NCBI RefSeq assembly: GCF_028389875.1 | Contig: NC_084687.1 | Location: 5,430,157-5,494,156 of the forward strand | Length of the DNA stretch: 64,000 nucleotides | Origin: Rhea pennata | Lineage: Eukaryota; Chordata; Aves; Rheiformes; Rheidae | Direction of reading: 5' to 3' | Shown here: in pieces, positions 38,101 to 51,001 of the stretch | Position numbering within the stretch: the first letter of the stretch is position 1 | Layout of the letters: each line of letters begins with the position of its first letter | Position numbers and translations under genes: made by a program | Notes under the pieces: generated by a model | What the model was told of the DNA's origin: nothing | Database searches by the model: none | Seen by the model: only the letters and a program-made list of their open reading frames with translations

Positions 38101-38625
38101 TGTCATGATACAGCACCAAGTCTCATGTCCCATAAGACCTCTTACACATCATTCCTCAGCAAGCATCCAGCACTCTGACAGAGGATGCTCAAACATCCTC
38201 ACTGCCACTGCGCTGCATTCGCTTCCCCTCTCCCCAGGGTTTTGGGCATAAGTTGTTACAGGCTTTGGTTTACTGTGATGAGTTAAAAAACTCTTCTTCC
38301 ATTTAAAAGAGATAAAAACAAGATTTTCCTCGAGTTCCTCATCTGATAAGCGAAGGTGCTGTAAGCTTACTGTAATCAAGCTGTCTAGTAGGAGACACTG
38401 CAAGTCAGAACTCATACAGGTGAATTTTCAAATATTTCACAGAAACAGAACAAATGAGGCCTCAACAACAACATTATCTTCAAAGCTGCACCAAGAATAA
38501 AGTTGGCCCAGTCATTTCACACTCTGTACTGAACTCTATTACAGCCCAAGTTTTGCTCTTGCCTGAGCAGGAGATCTGTACACACTCTCGCAAGGACTCC
38601 AAGTGAGGCATGCAGTCTCTAGCAG

Positions 38626-38680
38626 TTTTTTTTTTTTTTTTTTTTTAACAACTGGTCATTAAAAAAAAAAAAAAAAAAAA
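38626..38680. repeat. Inverted homopolymer pair, T21 - 14-nt spacer - A20
   Basis: T at 38626-38646, the spacer AACAACTGGTCATT, then A at 38661-38680. The two arms are perfectly complementary, so they could form a hairpin. Confidence 0.95.
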
Positions 38681-41600
38681 GGCAGGCCACCCTTTCTACA
38701 GCCCAGTGGGAGAAGTATTTCCAAAACATGGACTGAACAGAATGGAGGAGAGATGAAATGGAACAGGCAAGTGATAGATTTACACTGCAGGGGAGAGAAG
38801 AGGTAGATGCTCTGACTGCTTGTAACCCCCTATTCGCTCACAGTGAAGCATTCAGCCCAGAGGGGTGTGAGCACATGTCTAAGCATTTTGCCTGAGCAGG
38901 ACTCCCGAGTAGCCGGGGCTTCCCCTGAAACCAGCAGGAAAAAATAGGTGTCAACAGCTTTGAGAAACCAGACCCCACCACGCACAGGTGCCACTGGCTA
39001 CTCTGATCGAATCACTGCCAGAGTTCAGAGGGGGAAAGCCTTGTCACATCCGTTAAATAGTTTCTCATCAGATATTTAATCACTTCCATAGACAGTTCTC
39101 TATTAAAGAGCCAACTGATGAAACATTTTGATGTAACCCACCACCTCTTTCTACTCAGTCCGACCACGTTGTTCTTCCACTTCGCCTCCCCTTAACACCA
39201 ATCATTCGAGCTGCACACCCTCCGAACTGCACACCTGCATCTCTCCCTCATTCTGCTTCATCACTCCAGAAGACATCTTCCCTTGCTCTCTCCATGCTCT
39301 TTACCTAGTCTCAAGGCTTTGAAACTCCCTAGGACAAACTCCTAATTGATACCATTGCTACTTCAGTGGAGCTGAACCACTGCAGATGTAACCCATCCCT
39401 CCAAAGAAACCTACACTCTCACGTAACAAATTCCTCCTTTAGAATATGTTCTCCTAACTCACTTTTAAGGATCATCATTATCTTTCTATACGTTATGCTA
39501 TATGCAGATTTCATCCTTAGCATCAGCTACAGGTACCAGGTTGTGCAGGCTCAGAAGAGACCCTCTACACACATCCCAGTCTCAGTAGGACACACAGGCT
39601 ATCCAGCAACATTTGACAATATTACTCAAAGTTCTTACTTGCAAATGACTCATTAATGTTCCCTGCATTCATTTCAAGGGCTCACAACTATATCAAACAG
39701 ATTAAAAAAAAAAAAAATCTTATCAGTGCTCTCGAGCACTACCACTTCAATAAATCCAAGCCTTGTATGTTTTACACCTACTGTAATAGCTGAATTTTGG
39801 AGTGCTGATAGCTTCAGAGAGGTACTTAGCTTTCTGCGGAGCGGGTCCATCCATTTCTAGAACAGTCTAACACAACCTTGCTTCCAGAGGAAGTCTGAAA
39901 TCTTCAGCAGCTGTAGACTCAGCACCTTCTTCCCCCATTCCAAGAATGAGGATTCTACCTGACATTTCTGCAGGGTTTAGCTAGATTTGTTCATCAGACT
40001 GGGCTTGAGCTCATATTCCAGACTCAACATTAAACTTTTATAACCCCTGGCATTAAGTAGGACCACCACTAACTGTGATGCTCTGCTTTCAGCCACTCAC
40101 TCCAGGGTAACTAGGGGAAGACAGCTGTACTTGGAAATGCCCGGCCGTGTTATATGGTGATCCATGACTTTATCATTAGCAGTCCCAGTGCAGTTCCGTT
40201 CCTGATACCCCATTTAGTACATAGCATGCAAGAACAGAGTAGCACTGCATCCTTATTTTCTTACCTTGCCTCTTAGCTACCAACATTAGCTAGGAAAACA
40301 AAACTGTAGTTACTGCATACATTAAAGGTATTCCCCCCTGCAAAGTAAATACTCCTTATAGCTATCATTTTCAGGGGCTGAGATTACAGCGGATTGGCAG
40401 GGTATAGGAGTGGGGCACAACTTACCTTCTTGGTGCCTGGCAGTACCTACGTGTTCGTGTTGCTGGTCTGTTCAATAAAGTGAACAAGCACAATAGGTGC
40501 TAAGGGATCTGGGGTGCTCCACTCCCCAGGGAAGAAGGATCAATTCCTATTCTGCTCTGGCAAGATCACTACATTGCCATTTTCATTGCACCGCGCTGGG
40601 AGAGACTTGGCACAAAGTGAACTCGTCTGTGGGTGGAAGAAACTGTCTCCCCATTTTGAGCTGAGAAAAACAGACTTTAGCCCAAATCTGATACTGACAA
40701 CACTTGCAGCTTAGCACAGGCTTCCTTAAAGAAGGTCAGCTGGTGGCAGGGAATCAACACAAGTTGCCACAGACTGGGAGGAAAACTGGGGAGATCTGTC
40801 ATCCTTGCACTCAGCAAGCCTACCTCCTGCACAGAAGAAGAGCTAGACCAAGAGCTGCTTTTCCAAGTGTGCCTTGAGCTGCACAGCTAATGTCTCCATA
40901 AGCCTGGTCTAGTTCTCCCCCACTCTCCTCCTCCCTTTTTTTATTTTAAGAGAATTGATTAGGACCCTTTGCCTTCCAGGTATTTATATAAAAAGAAAAG
41001 ACCCAATAAAATAGTGTTACACATCAGTGTTCATTTTATTAAAATATCAGAACTGCACATGCCCTTCAATACAAGGACACATACCCCCAGCACATTGAAA
41101 AAGAGGAGATTAATATTTTTGATGCCCATTGCCAGAAAAGTTTCAAAAAATATCATCCCTGGAGCTGATGCTTTGTCATTCTCAATTGAAGGGATGAAGC
41201 AGAATAACTCATTAAGTTATGGATAGTAAAACAAAAAGGAAAATACACATAGGCACCTTTCAGTGGCCTCCAGGTAAGTTAGCTAACACAAAGGAGAAGG
41301 TACTCCACTCCATTTTTTACTAGCCTCTAACATGTTCAAATGAGAGGAGCCAATATTAACTTTGCTTCCAGATAAAAACAAACCTCTAAAGTTAGTGTTA
41401 ATTACCTGTCCACAGCGGCTGTCTACAGTGCGCTGTCCTTGCTTTCCCAGAAAGACTAGCATCTAAGTTCCAGGACATAAAAAGGCTTTAAGTTGAGCCT
41501 GTAACCAACAAGGATCATATGTGACAGTCTCAATTGCCTCAGAAGATACTGAACTTCACGCTAGCATGGGCTGTTAGGCAGCAGCAGGCCAGGAAGAATG

Positions 41601-43077
41601 ACATGACCGCACAGCCCTCCTCCTCGACCCTAAATAACCAAATCCAAGCTAATGAGTATCAACTGGATCACTCGAGAGTTTTTGCAGGGGAAACTAAAAA
41701 TAGCTAGAGCAAATAGGCAGAGTCCTAAACTGTGAATTAAAACAAACGTGGTATAATCAATTATTTAGCACCAAAGCAATTGCATCTAATCTCATTAATA
41801 TAGTAATCTGAAACAGCTAAAGATTATTTTCCTATGAACACAAAACCATGCAAAAACATAATACATTCCAGCTTTCATTGCACTTACTAAACCAGAGAAG
41901 GCACTTCATGAAGGAAACATCTGAGAATACAGGGCTAACACCACATCTTAAAAATAACAACCAATTTACCACTAATCCTATAGCCTCAAGAGTGCTATAG
42001 GATTCAAAACCCCTCTCCATTTATTATCATTTGTCCTACTTAGAATAGAGGTAACCCCTTAAGTCACACTAAAGCCATATCCAAGATCTGAGGTAGAGAT
42101 TATGAAGGGCACACATCTTAAAGATAAAGCAAAATGACTTAGAAGAACTAAGGAAGCCACTCAGTATAACACAATAAGCAAGTGGTGTGATATGACTTAT
42201 ACAAGAAGGATTTTCCTCTTAAACCAGAGCATCACACCTAAGGATATCAAATTCTCTTTCCTGGCAAAATATCAAGACTAACAGCAAAAAAACCTAGCAG
42301 TTTTTAAATCAAATGGCTACAGCAGCTTTAGGGTGCTTCTGTATGTTCCTTCAGATTACATGTCAAGCTCAAAGTATTGCATTTCTGCTATGAAAGGAAG
42401 AGACAATAAATGGCCTCAGCTTGATCTTAACCCATGAAATACCCTAATCATTTAAATCTTAAATGTCTGATTTATGAGAACATTACATACAAAATTCAGG
42501 TCACCTTCAGATGAAAGGTGGCATGCCACCACTGAGAGGCTGTCACTGCCACTGTACTCTTTTCAGTAAGATTTTTAGACTTGAAGCAAGAACATGCAAT
42601 GCAGTAAATCCTCCCTTGATCCCTCAGGGCTTGTATCATGCTAGAGGCATTGCCTCTCTTGCCAGGTTGGCAAGCAACTTATTTCCCCTGATCTATAGCT
42701 GGTGTTGCTCAAATACATGATGGCCAAAGCTCAGAGAAGTCAAAGTTCTCAAAGACGGAATGATCCCAGCCACAGGCAACTGAGGAAAAACCCACAACCC
42801 TTCTGAGGGAACAAACTCTAGCTGGGATACAAAGTGTGCATCTACATGTGAACTTGGCTTCAGCAAAGAGAAAAACAGTTTAGCAAGTCACATTTCCAAG
42901 AATGAGCCATTGTATACAACGAACACTAAGCAGAGACAAGTTGCAGAGTTCTTCTCCCTCCTACTGGCCTTTTAATTCACTACCTGAAGAGCATGTTCAT
43001 AAGTAGCAGGGAAAGAAGTGCAGTCTTCATTTTTGTAGTCATTACTAAGCACTGCGTACCACATCAGGACAGTGCTC

Positions 43078-43333
43078 TTATCCTCTTCCCAGGATGAAGT
43101 TTATGAGTGGATTGTTTGGGTCAATCTCCATAGTTACATATACAAAGAGCACAAACACAAAGATGGCGAATATCGCAATCCTTACAGGCATTGGTATCAG
43201 ACTTCGAGAGGTCTCTTCCTGTGCTACTCTTGTTCTGTAACTGTCTTTTTCCAGTACAAACTTCTCCTTTTCCACTTTAAGTGTTTCCATAGCCTGAGCT
43301 GTTGACTGTTCATCCTCCTTCTCTGGTCTTTTC
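43078..43333 (-). CDS. LEMD1: LEMD1 terminal coding exon with membrane anchor
   Basis: Acceptor AATCCCAGCAG. Begins KRPEKEDEQSTAQAMETLKV, continues through a charged helix, then the hydrophobic segment IAIFAIFVFVLFVYV and the tail PNNPLINFILGRG with a TAA stop at 43078-43080. The tail-anchored layout matches LEMD1. Confidence 0.9.
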
Positions 43334-46300
43334 CTGCTGGGATTATGAGAAGAAAGATGTTGTTTCAGATAACTCGGGACTCATCATTAACCCTAGAGAA
43401 CCAACATCTTATCTTCTAGACATACCACACAGGCTCTAACAGAAACCTACCACAGGGTGAAGAAAAGGAATCATTCAGTTTGGACAGAATAAAAAGCCAA
43501 AGCAAGTCCTCTAGTTATAAAACAAAAATATTAGTTTCAAAAGACAAAGAGGAGCTTGCTATTTCTTGCTGTAGATTTGCTAGGAAAGTGGGCACACTGT
43601 TTTGGATGGCTTCTAGCTGAAGCAAAACCTACAGGCAAGGACCCCTTTTGTTTCAGGTGCTCCCAAGCAACAAGACAAGACTTTCATGCTTTTCTAACAG
43701 CAGCAGGAGATGGAGTCCCAATGTTCACTCTCCTGTCTATGCAAAAAAATTTTTTTTTTTTTTTTTTTTTAAACAAAGCTGTAAAAGGGAGCTGAAACCT
43801 GAAAGAGTCCAAAGAGTCCTTGGGGACAGCTCTGATTTCAGTATTTAAGCAGTAAATAGTTAAAGGCCACCTGCATTCACAGTCTACCTAGAGTTAAAGG
43901 AAGCAGGCCTTTTCCCTCCCCACCTCCATGCCAGTTGTGTCTCAATTTAACATGCTCTTGAAACAGGTTGTACTGAAACGGCATCCCTTCAGCCAGCCAC
44001 TGTGTGTTTTTCTCAGCACTGAAGAAAGCACTCTTCTGGCTTGGCCCATCGGCACAGGCATCGTCTTTGCTTTCAAAATCAGAGAAGGGCAGAAGTTGCA
44101 GGATGGGGGAGAGTCAGTTGTGCAGCAGTTTCTTTGCTGTTTATGATCATATTGTAGTGGGCTCTCAGACACCTCAGGTGAAACCAACATTGCACTTAAG
44201 GTGCTCTTCAACTGCAGAGTGCCTTGTCTATCTAGCTGAGAAATTGCTGGAGCTAAAGCTTTCTTTTCTAAGCAAGAACTTCCGTAAGTCCTGTTCTTTC
44301 AGAGATGTTACTTGGCAGGTAACCACGAAGGAGTTTCCCCAAAATGCCAAAACAAGCCAAAGGGAAAAAGCGGCCAACAAAAAGAGGAAGAGACAAGCTA
44401 AATACACATTACCTGATACCTATGGGAGACCAAGGATAAGAAAACCATATCTCATCTGTGTCATCGTTGCCAGTTCCATCACTAGATGTTTCACCTGTCT
44501 GATTAGAGAATAATGTTCATGGTGAGAGATTTAACAGGTTTAAGGCAGAAGTTCTTCATTTCTAGCAAGCAAAGCTACCAAACAAGACACAGACAACTAA
44601 AAGAACAAGGCCACCTTAATTTCAAGGGAAGGATGCTTCTCTTTGCAATCCTGAGGTTATCAGGACAAGACTAATGAGAAACAGTAAATGCATGTCAGCA
44701 ATCGCAGGAGTCTAATAAGAATGGTGCTTCAGAAATAACAAACACCATGTTATTTCTTGATGAGAAGCAAGTCAGTGAATGGAAGCTGCCTTGAAATAAT
44801 CTCATTTAAAGTGGATCTTTCTGCAGACAGAACATAAAACAAACACCAAAAACCCCACACCTTTGTGAAGTACTTAAAGGTTAGTTGCCTGCAGTCTACT
44901 TTGACATGGATGCCTTTGAAATAGTAATTGATGTTCAGTATGTCACTGCATTCTTGTCTGCTGCTTTCTTACACTAGTGGGAAAAAAAATACTATTTTAA
45001 ATAGATCTATTTAGCAAGTAATGCACAATATACAGTACTTTGCCTCCAGACACATCATCTAATCAGAGCAGCTCAACAAGCTCATTTGTATGCAAGAAAA
45101 ATGGTGCTATAATCAACATCCCTTTTACTTTAATGCTCAAGGATCTCCCTCAGGACAGGAGTCCTGTTATGCTGGGTGCCACAGAGACAAAAACACTGTG
45201 CTAAAGTGACTGTCACCAAGCCATGTAAAGATTTACCCATTGTACTTAACATTATGCAGAGTCCATTTTCCGGGATCAAAGCCAAACCAAAACTGCATTA
45301 CAACAAACTATTTATGGTTAACAATATTATAAGAGAGTTCAGACAAAAGATAACCTAGAAAATAAATATTACCTTCTCAGAATCACCTGCTTCAAGATGA
45401 TTCCTTACTGATTTCTAAGCACTACATGGAATTTTATTCCCCAACTACATCAAAAAGTTTCTACTACATATTTTCTTCAAAAAGGCACACCATCTTCTTT
45501 AAGAAGGCTATCTTCCAGTCTACAGACTATGCCGAGAAGGAAATCAAATGCCTCACGAGGAGCATCATGCCGCGCTGACAGAAATCCTCTGATATGCAAA
45601 CTCACTTGCTCAGAGGTAGCTCGGGATCCTTACGCTGCACTGTGAAGTATACCTTAGACAGACTCAGGTAAGATAGAAGACTTCTGAAATTAAGGTAGAG
45701 TAAAAGACCAACAGAGACACATTTGTAATGCTGTATTAGTAGAATCTCATTCTGATCTGTGACTTCTAGTACCATCTGGGCTGGGACCTGGTCTGAGGAT
45801 TGCACGTCGGAGCATTTTGCGGTGAGAGAAAGGGTAGGAGAGGTAATGTTACAAGCTAACAGCACCGTAATACCTTTATCCTGCGAACAGCCTTGGGACT
45901 GCTGGGGGGACTGCCGCCACCTGATCGCTTTTGTTCCTGTGTTCGACGTACTGGCAGCTTATCCTCTGGCAGGATTTGTTCTAGCTGTTAACATTTTTCA
46001 GGACAGACATTTGTTAATGCAGGCTGCAGGTACACAATTAAAGCCTCTCATGGTGAGAGTTGCCACAAAGTACCGAACATCATACAATAAAAATTATGTT
46101 CTTTCCAATTACTTCTATAGATTTAAATAACTTTCTTGCAATTCTTCCACTTGTGACAAGAAGTCTGCATCTATAGTTACAATGCAAAATTGATTTAACA
46201 GAATGTAACTAAGAGCCTGAAATCATTCGCATTCCATAAGTGTGGAGAAAAGCAATCCTCTAGCTATCAGATGACTAATTAATGATAAAGTAGAAGCTAT

Positions 46301-49300
46301 GTACTTTATCCTTCATTAATAATCTTTTATCTACTTGTTTTATATTTAAAAATGTGTGTATGTGTGCACGCATGCACACATGTATAATATATGGACTATT
46401 ACAGAGTGGCACCAATGAAACACTTAATTGCCATTAGCTAGCAGTTTCACAAAGGAATTATTCTTATGAATATTATCAAGTATGCATTGAAAGCTGCAAG
46501 ATCATACAAAGAAACAAAGTACAAGTAAGTAGAGTTTAATGTTCTGTGCCATAAATGGACCTGGCTTCCTGCATTTATCATTGCTACGGAGTCAGAAGTA
46601 TGACATAACAAGCAGTAATGAAAATCCAGAAAAGTTCTCCTCAAAAATTCATGAAATGCTAGATGCAAAGGCACAACAAGATATGTAGCAAGGACAGATA
46701 CTTTCCTCTGCCATTATCTTAGCAAGACTGTGATCTGCATTAGGTGACAGAAATTTCTTGTGGCGTTCAGGCACCTCCAGCTGTGAAGGCTATAAAGCAA
46801 AAGAGAAAGCAGCAAGAAATACCAAGAGAACACTAGTGACTTTGACTATGTTAAAGGTCAATATATTTTCAAATAGCATAACAAGAAAGGTTTTCTCCAG
46901 TATGGATGTGATAGGATAACCAAGTTCAGTAAATACATATTCTTTCTTCCAGCTGTTTCCCAATGCTGTAAGATGCTGAAGAAAACTATTTCCACCCAGA
47001 TTTCCCTTCTAACTCAAGGGGCAACGAAAGAGGTAAAATGAAGCATGGCTCGAAGAGCAGCTACCATACAGGAGAGCCAGCTTAGTTTCCTGAGCTACTG
47101 CAGACTACCTAGGTAACCTTTGGCAAGCCACTTGAAGCTCCATGCTACAGAGCTACTTAAGTCCAAATTGCAGGTCTCCGTTCATAAAACATGGAGAAAA
47201 GCACTTCCCATCACAGAGGTGTTCTGAAGACTAATGTAATAAACTACCCAGTATCCACTTCTGTGTGAGAACTGAAAATACAAGGAGAAGCTATAGATCC
47301 TAGTTTTTATTGGTACTGATTTTTATTACAGTGGTAACTCTTTTAAACCAAGTCATTATTCAACATATACAACACTAAGGACTGCATCAGAATCAACGTT
47401 GTATTTTAAATACACTGCTAAATCTGTATCTGTAGTTACTTGGGTGTCCCAAAAAATAAACTTGACACACACTTAAACACCTTAGCTGGCTCACTGATAG
47501 TATACAAAGCTCAAGAAAGCAGAAGGCAGACCACAGAAGCATGCCATAATTAACTGATTGGATACAATTGCTACATTTGTCATGAGGCTAATACAAAAAG
47601 CATCAGTTTATATTAACTTGCAGTTTCCTTCATTTAGCTGCAGATACATAAAATATTCATGCATTAGTAGATTACTTACTTCACAATAGCCAGAGGCACA
47701 GGCTGCTGTCACTCTGAAGTCTTTTGTTTCAAGGATTACGTGAGTATTTCCCTCTGAATGATAGATGGGAAAAAAAAATAAGCAAGAACTAAAATGGGTG
47801 AATTCCTCCAATATCTATACCAGGTTGCATAATTTGATACTTTTAAAAGCTACAGTTCAGGCCATCTTTACATAGTGCATTGCTTTACTATCCTCTTTGC
47901 ATTCATTGGAACAATGGTTGGTTATGGATGTGGTTTGTGTGCATGTTCAAATGGCTTGCCATCAACCAAGCCAAACTCCAGCAGGGACCTACAGAACACG
48001 GTTACAGAAATGGAGAAACAGCAAAGCCAGCAGCAAGAAGCAGAGCTGTATGTTGAAACACATTCAAGTCTCTAAGCTAAAGAAGTGATTAAGAGCCTGT
48101 TCATCTGGTAGGATCACATACCAAAAACAAGTGAACAGTCAAGTTATCCATCCACAAAGCTTAATACAGTAAAATCAGTAAATAATCTTTTCCTTTAAAT
48201 CATTTTCAATCACAACACAAAGAAGCTGTGTTTGAACCAGCTCTGCTTTTGTTATGACAGCTGCTATACTGTCACATTAGTCCGATGCACAGCTGTTGGC
48301 TCAGTGTTTTTTCAAAACACATCTAAACTGCTCAGGATTTTGGAATTCTTCCTTCAAAGCAGCAACAGAAGTCACCCTACCAAGCTAATTGCTTGAACAA
48401 AGCTAGATATTCATTACAGTCTGTAAAATAAATGGGAAGCTGGCTTCATCTTTCAAGAGAACTTCAAAGGACATCACTAAAGAGAAAAAGGAGGAAAACC
48501 ATTCAGTAAAACTCCCCAAAAAGGATTTGAGTTTAAAATAGCCAGTGTTCTACTTCAGTAAAGAGACTTTTGTTTTCTTCTAAGATTACTTCAAGCACCT
48601 TGATAGTCCCATAGGAATTTCAAGGCAGATCAGAAGCCCATTAGTTTCTGTAGCCAGTGAGAGAGTGGTCACCAGAATTATTTTCAAGAATTTCACTAGT
48701 ATGTAACTTGAATTGGAAGATGCAGATAAATAACAAAGCCAGGTATGAGTAAAGACTCACACTTTTTTACTTTTAGATTCTAAGATTAATATTATACCTT
48801 GTTCTTTTTGATCTTCATTTTCTGAGCCCTGATCAAGGTGTCCGGTTTCATCTGGTTTACCATAGCAGGCTGGTGTGCTTTGATCTATCAACTGCAGAAG
48901 CTTGTTTTCATAAAGTGTCCTTGTGGAAGCTAGAATAGATAATCCAGAAAACACAAACGTATCTGCTAAAGTTGTGGAGGCATCCAAAGTCAGAACTTAA
49001 CAATCCTCATTTAGGAGAATGGCTGAAAACACAACTATTTACTTTAATGGAGCTGATTTTTGGAGTCACACTAGTCTTTCAGTATTAGATCAACATCCTT
49101 TACCTTCTCATTCAGCCTCTCCTCAACCACACCCAATTAATACTTATTCGGTTAGGTCTGATTCGTGCATAAATCCCATCCAACCATAATTGCTATGGTG
49201 CATACGCAGTATTGGTCCAGGTTTGGCTCCATACAAGATGAGCTGTTCCTGCAGTTCGCTGTCACTCAAACGTTGAACATCAAGTTCCTCTGAGTTGTGT

Positions 49301-49353
49301 TGGTCTATGTCTTCTGGTTGTTCTATCAGCATGCCAACCATAACCTGGGCCAT
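43078..49353 (-). CDS. LEMD1: LEMD1, LEM domain-containing protein 1 (six-exon model)
   Basis: LEM-domain membrane protein; LEM domains of this family bind BAF (BANF1) and inner nuclear membrane location is typical of relatives such as emerin and LAP2. The exons 49206-49353, 48771-48929, 47680-47753, 46702-46780, 44413-44494 and 43078-43333 chain in phase to about 265 residues with GT-AG junctions throughout. Residues 24-66 form the LEM domain (VQRLSDSELQEQLILYG, GPILPSTRTLYENKLLQL), split by an intron after GPIL exactly within the conserved GPILPSTR. A middle acidic, low-complexity part follows. The last exon has a charged helix (KVEKEKFVLEKD), a membrane segment at about 233-249 (IAIFAIFVFVLFVYV) and a short tail. 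The start at 49353 has a good Kozak context (GCAATGG), but an upstream coding exon is possible. The domain and synteny are firm; middle exons 47680-47753 and 46702-46780 are inferred. Confidence 0.87.
43750..43770. repeat. poly-T run (21 nt)
   Basis: A homopolymer in the last LEMD1 intron, preceded by a seven-A run. Confidence 0.95.
44413..44494 (-). CDS. LEMD1: LEMD1 coding exon 5 (inferred)
   Basis: 82 nt with acceptor AATCAGACAG and donor GTAATG. Encodes ETSSDGTGNDDTDEIWFSYP and WSPIGI. Using the downstream of two nearby AGs gives the only frame that joins exon 4 and exon 6. Confidence 0.75.
46702..46780 (-). CDS. LEMD1: LEMD1 coding exon 4 (inferred)
   Basis: 79 nt with acceptor TAGCCTTCACAG and donor GTATCT. 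Encodes LEVPERHKKFLSPNADHSLA and KIMAEE in the required frame. It was not visible as a long open frame; found by reading splice signals. Confidence 0.65.
47105..47241 (+). mobile_element. MIR-like fossil
   Basis: CTAGGTAACCTTTGGCAAGC CACTTGAAGC corresponds to the MIR 'gaccttgggcaagtcactt' block, and downstream words (CATAAAACATGGAGAAAAGC, GGTGTTCTGAAGACTAATG) correspond to its 'gtaaaatggggataat' and 'gttgtgaggattaaatg' parts. It is diverged but collinear. Confidence 0.55.
47680..47753 (-). CDS. LEMD1: LEMD1 coding exon 3 (inferred)
   Basis: 74 nt between a long pyrimidine acceptor (TTTTTTTCCCATCTATCATTCAG region) and a perfect GTAAGTAA donor. It is open only in the frame required by its neighbours and encodes GNTHVILETKDFRVTAACAS and GYCE. 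No family motif is recognised. Confidence 0.68.
48771..48929 (-). CDS. LEMD1: LEMD1 coding exon 2
   Basis: Acceptor ATCTATTCTAG. Encodes STRTLYENKLLQLIDQ, completing the LEM domain, then an acidic part (DQGSENEDQKEQG). The donor is taken as AAAA|GTAAAA because it gives the phase needed by the next exon. Alternatives a few bases downstream (GTGTGA, GTGAGT) do not. Confidence 0.85.
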
Positions 49354-49371
49354 TGCTTCCCAGTGCACAGC
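49206..49371 (-). CDS. LEMD1: LEMD1 first recognised coding exon
   Basis: Encodes MAQVMVGMLIEQPEDIDQHN then SEELDVQRLSDSELQEQLIL through GPIL plus one base, with donor GTATGC. A possible acceptor (TGCTTCAAAG) lies at 49372, so the exon may start there and be only partly coding. The coding start is taken at 49353. Confidence 0.85.
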
Positions 49372-50975
49372 CTTTGAAGCAAGAGTTCAGTACAAATATT
49401 TACTACAGTGTGAAAGGCATCTGTCAGCTTCATAAGTCTCATTTGTCTATCAAATATAGAAGTAATTAACAAAATTTTGGGATTCCTGCCACTGTTGGAA
49501 TGGTTTCTAAATGCCTGGCACTTCCATCCAAGGAAGATTTCAACACCTACCTATTCAGTCCTATCATACAAAGCTAGACAGCAAATTGTAGGTAAGAAAT
49601 TGCACTTAATTGATGAATATGGGTAACAGACAGTTATGGTTATGTGTAAATAAAAAATCCACACAAATCAAGAGGAATTCTTCCAAAGCAGAAGTAAAGG
49701 ATTTAAATATGCTAGCCTGTCATATCACATCTACTGGAATGAATCATGCAGCACTATGTTATTGGCACAAATTACCCAGCCAGTGAGATATATATGCCCA
49801 TGTGGAGAAGAACCAAACATCCCTCTCAGCTCAGATTTTTTGAAGCATTTAAGACCTCAGAAACAGTTTGCCCCCTTCTCTGTTCTCTTGGTTCCATCTC
49901 CTTTATTTGTTCACCCAGAGTAAAGGTATCCCATCTAGATACACCAGTCTAAGTGTATACACACAGACCAAACACAGGCAAGTACTGCTATCCGAAATAA
50001 GAGTTAGATTGCCCATGCTCATTTGACATATCACAAAAAGGCATGTAAGAGCTGCAAATCAAAGATCAGCTTTGTTTGGGCTGCTTGAATACAATGTGTT
50101 ATTTTCAGCAATGCTCCTGCAGCACATTTCCATATATATTACACAGATGAAATGAATCATTTCTACCACAGAAATATTGTGCATGACCGCATGCAACAGC
50201 TGCTCTGTCATGCAGTGGTCTCTTGTGACCTGGTTTTGATTATAACATGTGCTATCCCAATTACAAAAAACCCTCCAGAGATCAGAAACTGTGTAAGGAA
50301 GCAAAAGCCTTCCCCCAAAACCACACCTCTCCTTTGCTTCCCCTTCTAAGGCAAAAGACTTCAGATTTGATCTTCATGCCTTTCCAGATTGCTTTCTGAA
50401 ACCATGCTCCTTCCCTGCTCTACTAGGGAGCAATGCAACTGGGACAAGATAAAATGAAAGAACTTCAACACGTTCACTTAGTCTTTGTTTCCACTGCTGG
50501 GTGGCCAGTGGTATCTGTCTCACAGGACACAAAGTCCAAGTCATGGGTCTATACAAATATTAGTAGCAAATACTCAGATGAAAGGTGATGCAGAAAGATG
50601 AGGTTTTATATAAACAGAGCCCAAACAGCATCAGCTCTCTCTTCATTAGCTCCTGTCTGAACATTGGCAGTTTTCCCATTAATTTCTCAACACCTAACCA
50701 ACACCAGAAGAAACCTCAGGAGCAAGGCAGGAAGCCCTGGCAAGCAGCAGCAAAGCTGCTCACCTCTGGGCACCATTTCAGAGACCTAGGTTTACCGGCT
50801 AACAAATACAGAACAAAAAACCCAGACAGGCACTGCCACAGTGGATCACGACTAGAACGGATAACGTAGATCTCCAGGTTGCGTTGGGGTCCATCTAACC
50901 AAGGGCACGGAAACTGTATCAGGAACCTCAGCATCAAACGATCTGGAAAAATCTAACCAATTCTCAAAGTACTTA

Positions 50976-51001
50976 TAAAAATAAATAAATAAATAAATAA
51001 A
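50976..51001. repeat. (ATAA)n microsatellite
   Basis: Five to six tetranucleotide units. Confidence 0.93.

Larger units (their letters stand above)
30660..43077. other. Long intergenic region between KLHDC8A and LEMD1
   Basis: About 12 kb without a supported gene. It holds an (ATA)n microsatellite (32129-32157), a T21/A20 inverted homopolymer pair (38626-38680) and a TAATTA-rich patch (35301-35327). The right end is expected to be LEMD1 3' UTR; an AATAAA on the minus strand at 41035-41040 is a possible poly-A signal about 2 kb past the stop. Confidence 0.6.
43334..49205 (-). other. LEMD1 introns
   Basis: Introns between the six exons. They contain a poly-T (43750-43770), a short TG/CA patch (46351-46382), a small AT-rich hairpin (46279-46320) and a MIR-like fossil (47105-47241). 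No other gene is supported. Confidence 0.75.

Noticed and set aside
45602-45865. Minus-strand ORF inside a LEMD1 intron (87 codons)
   Set aside because: No LEM or membrane motif. Including it would break the phase chain between the exons at 46702-46780 and 44413-44494.
50374-50556. Minus-strand ORF with protein-like sequence upstream of LEMD1
   Set aside because: No clear acceptor or donor pair and no recognised motif, so not added as a LEMD1 exon.
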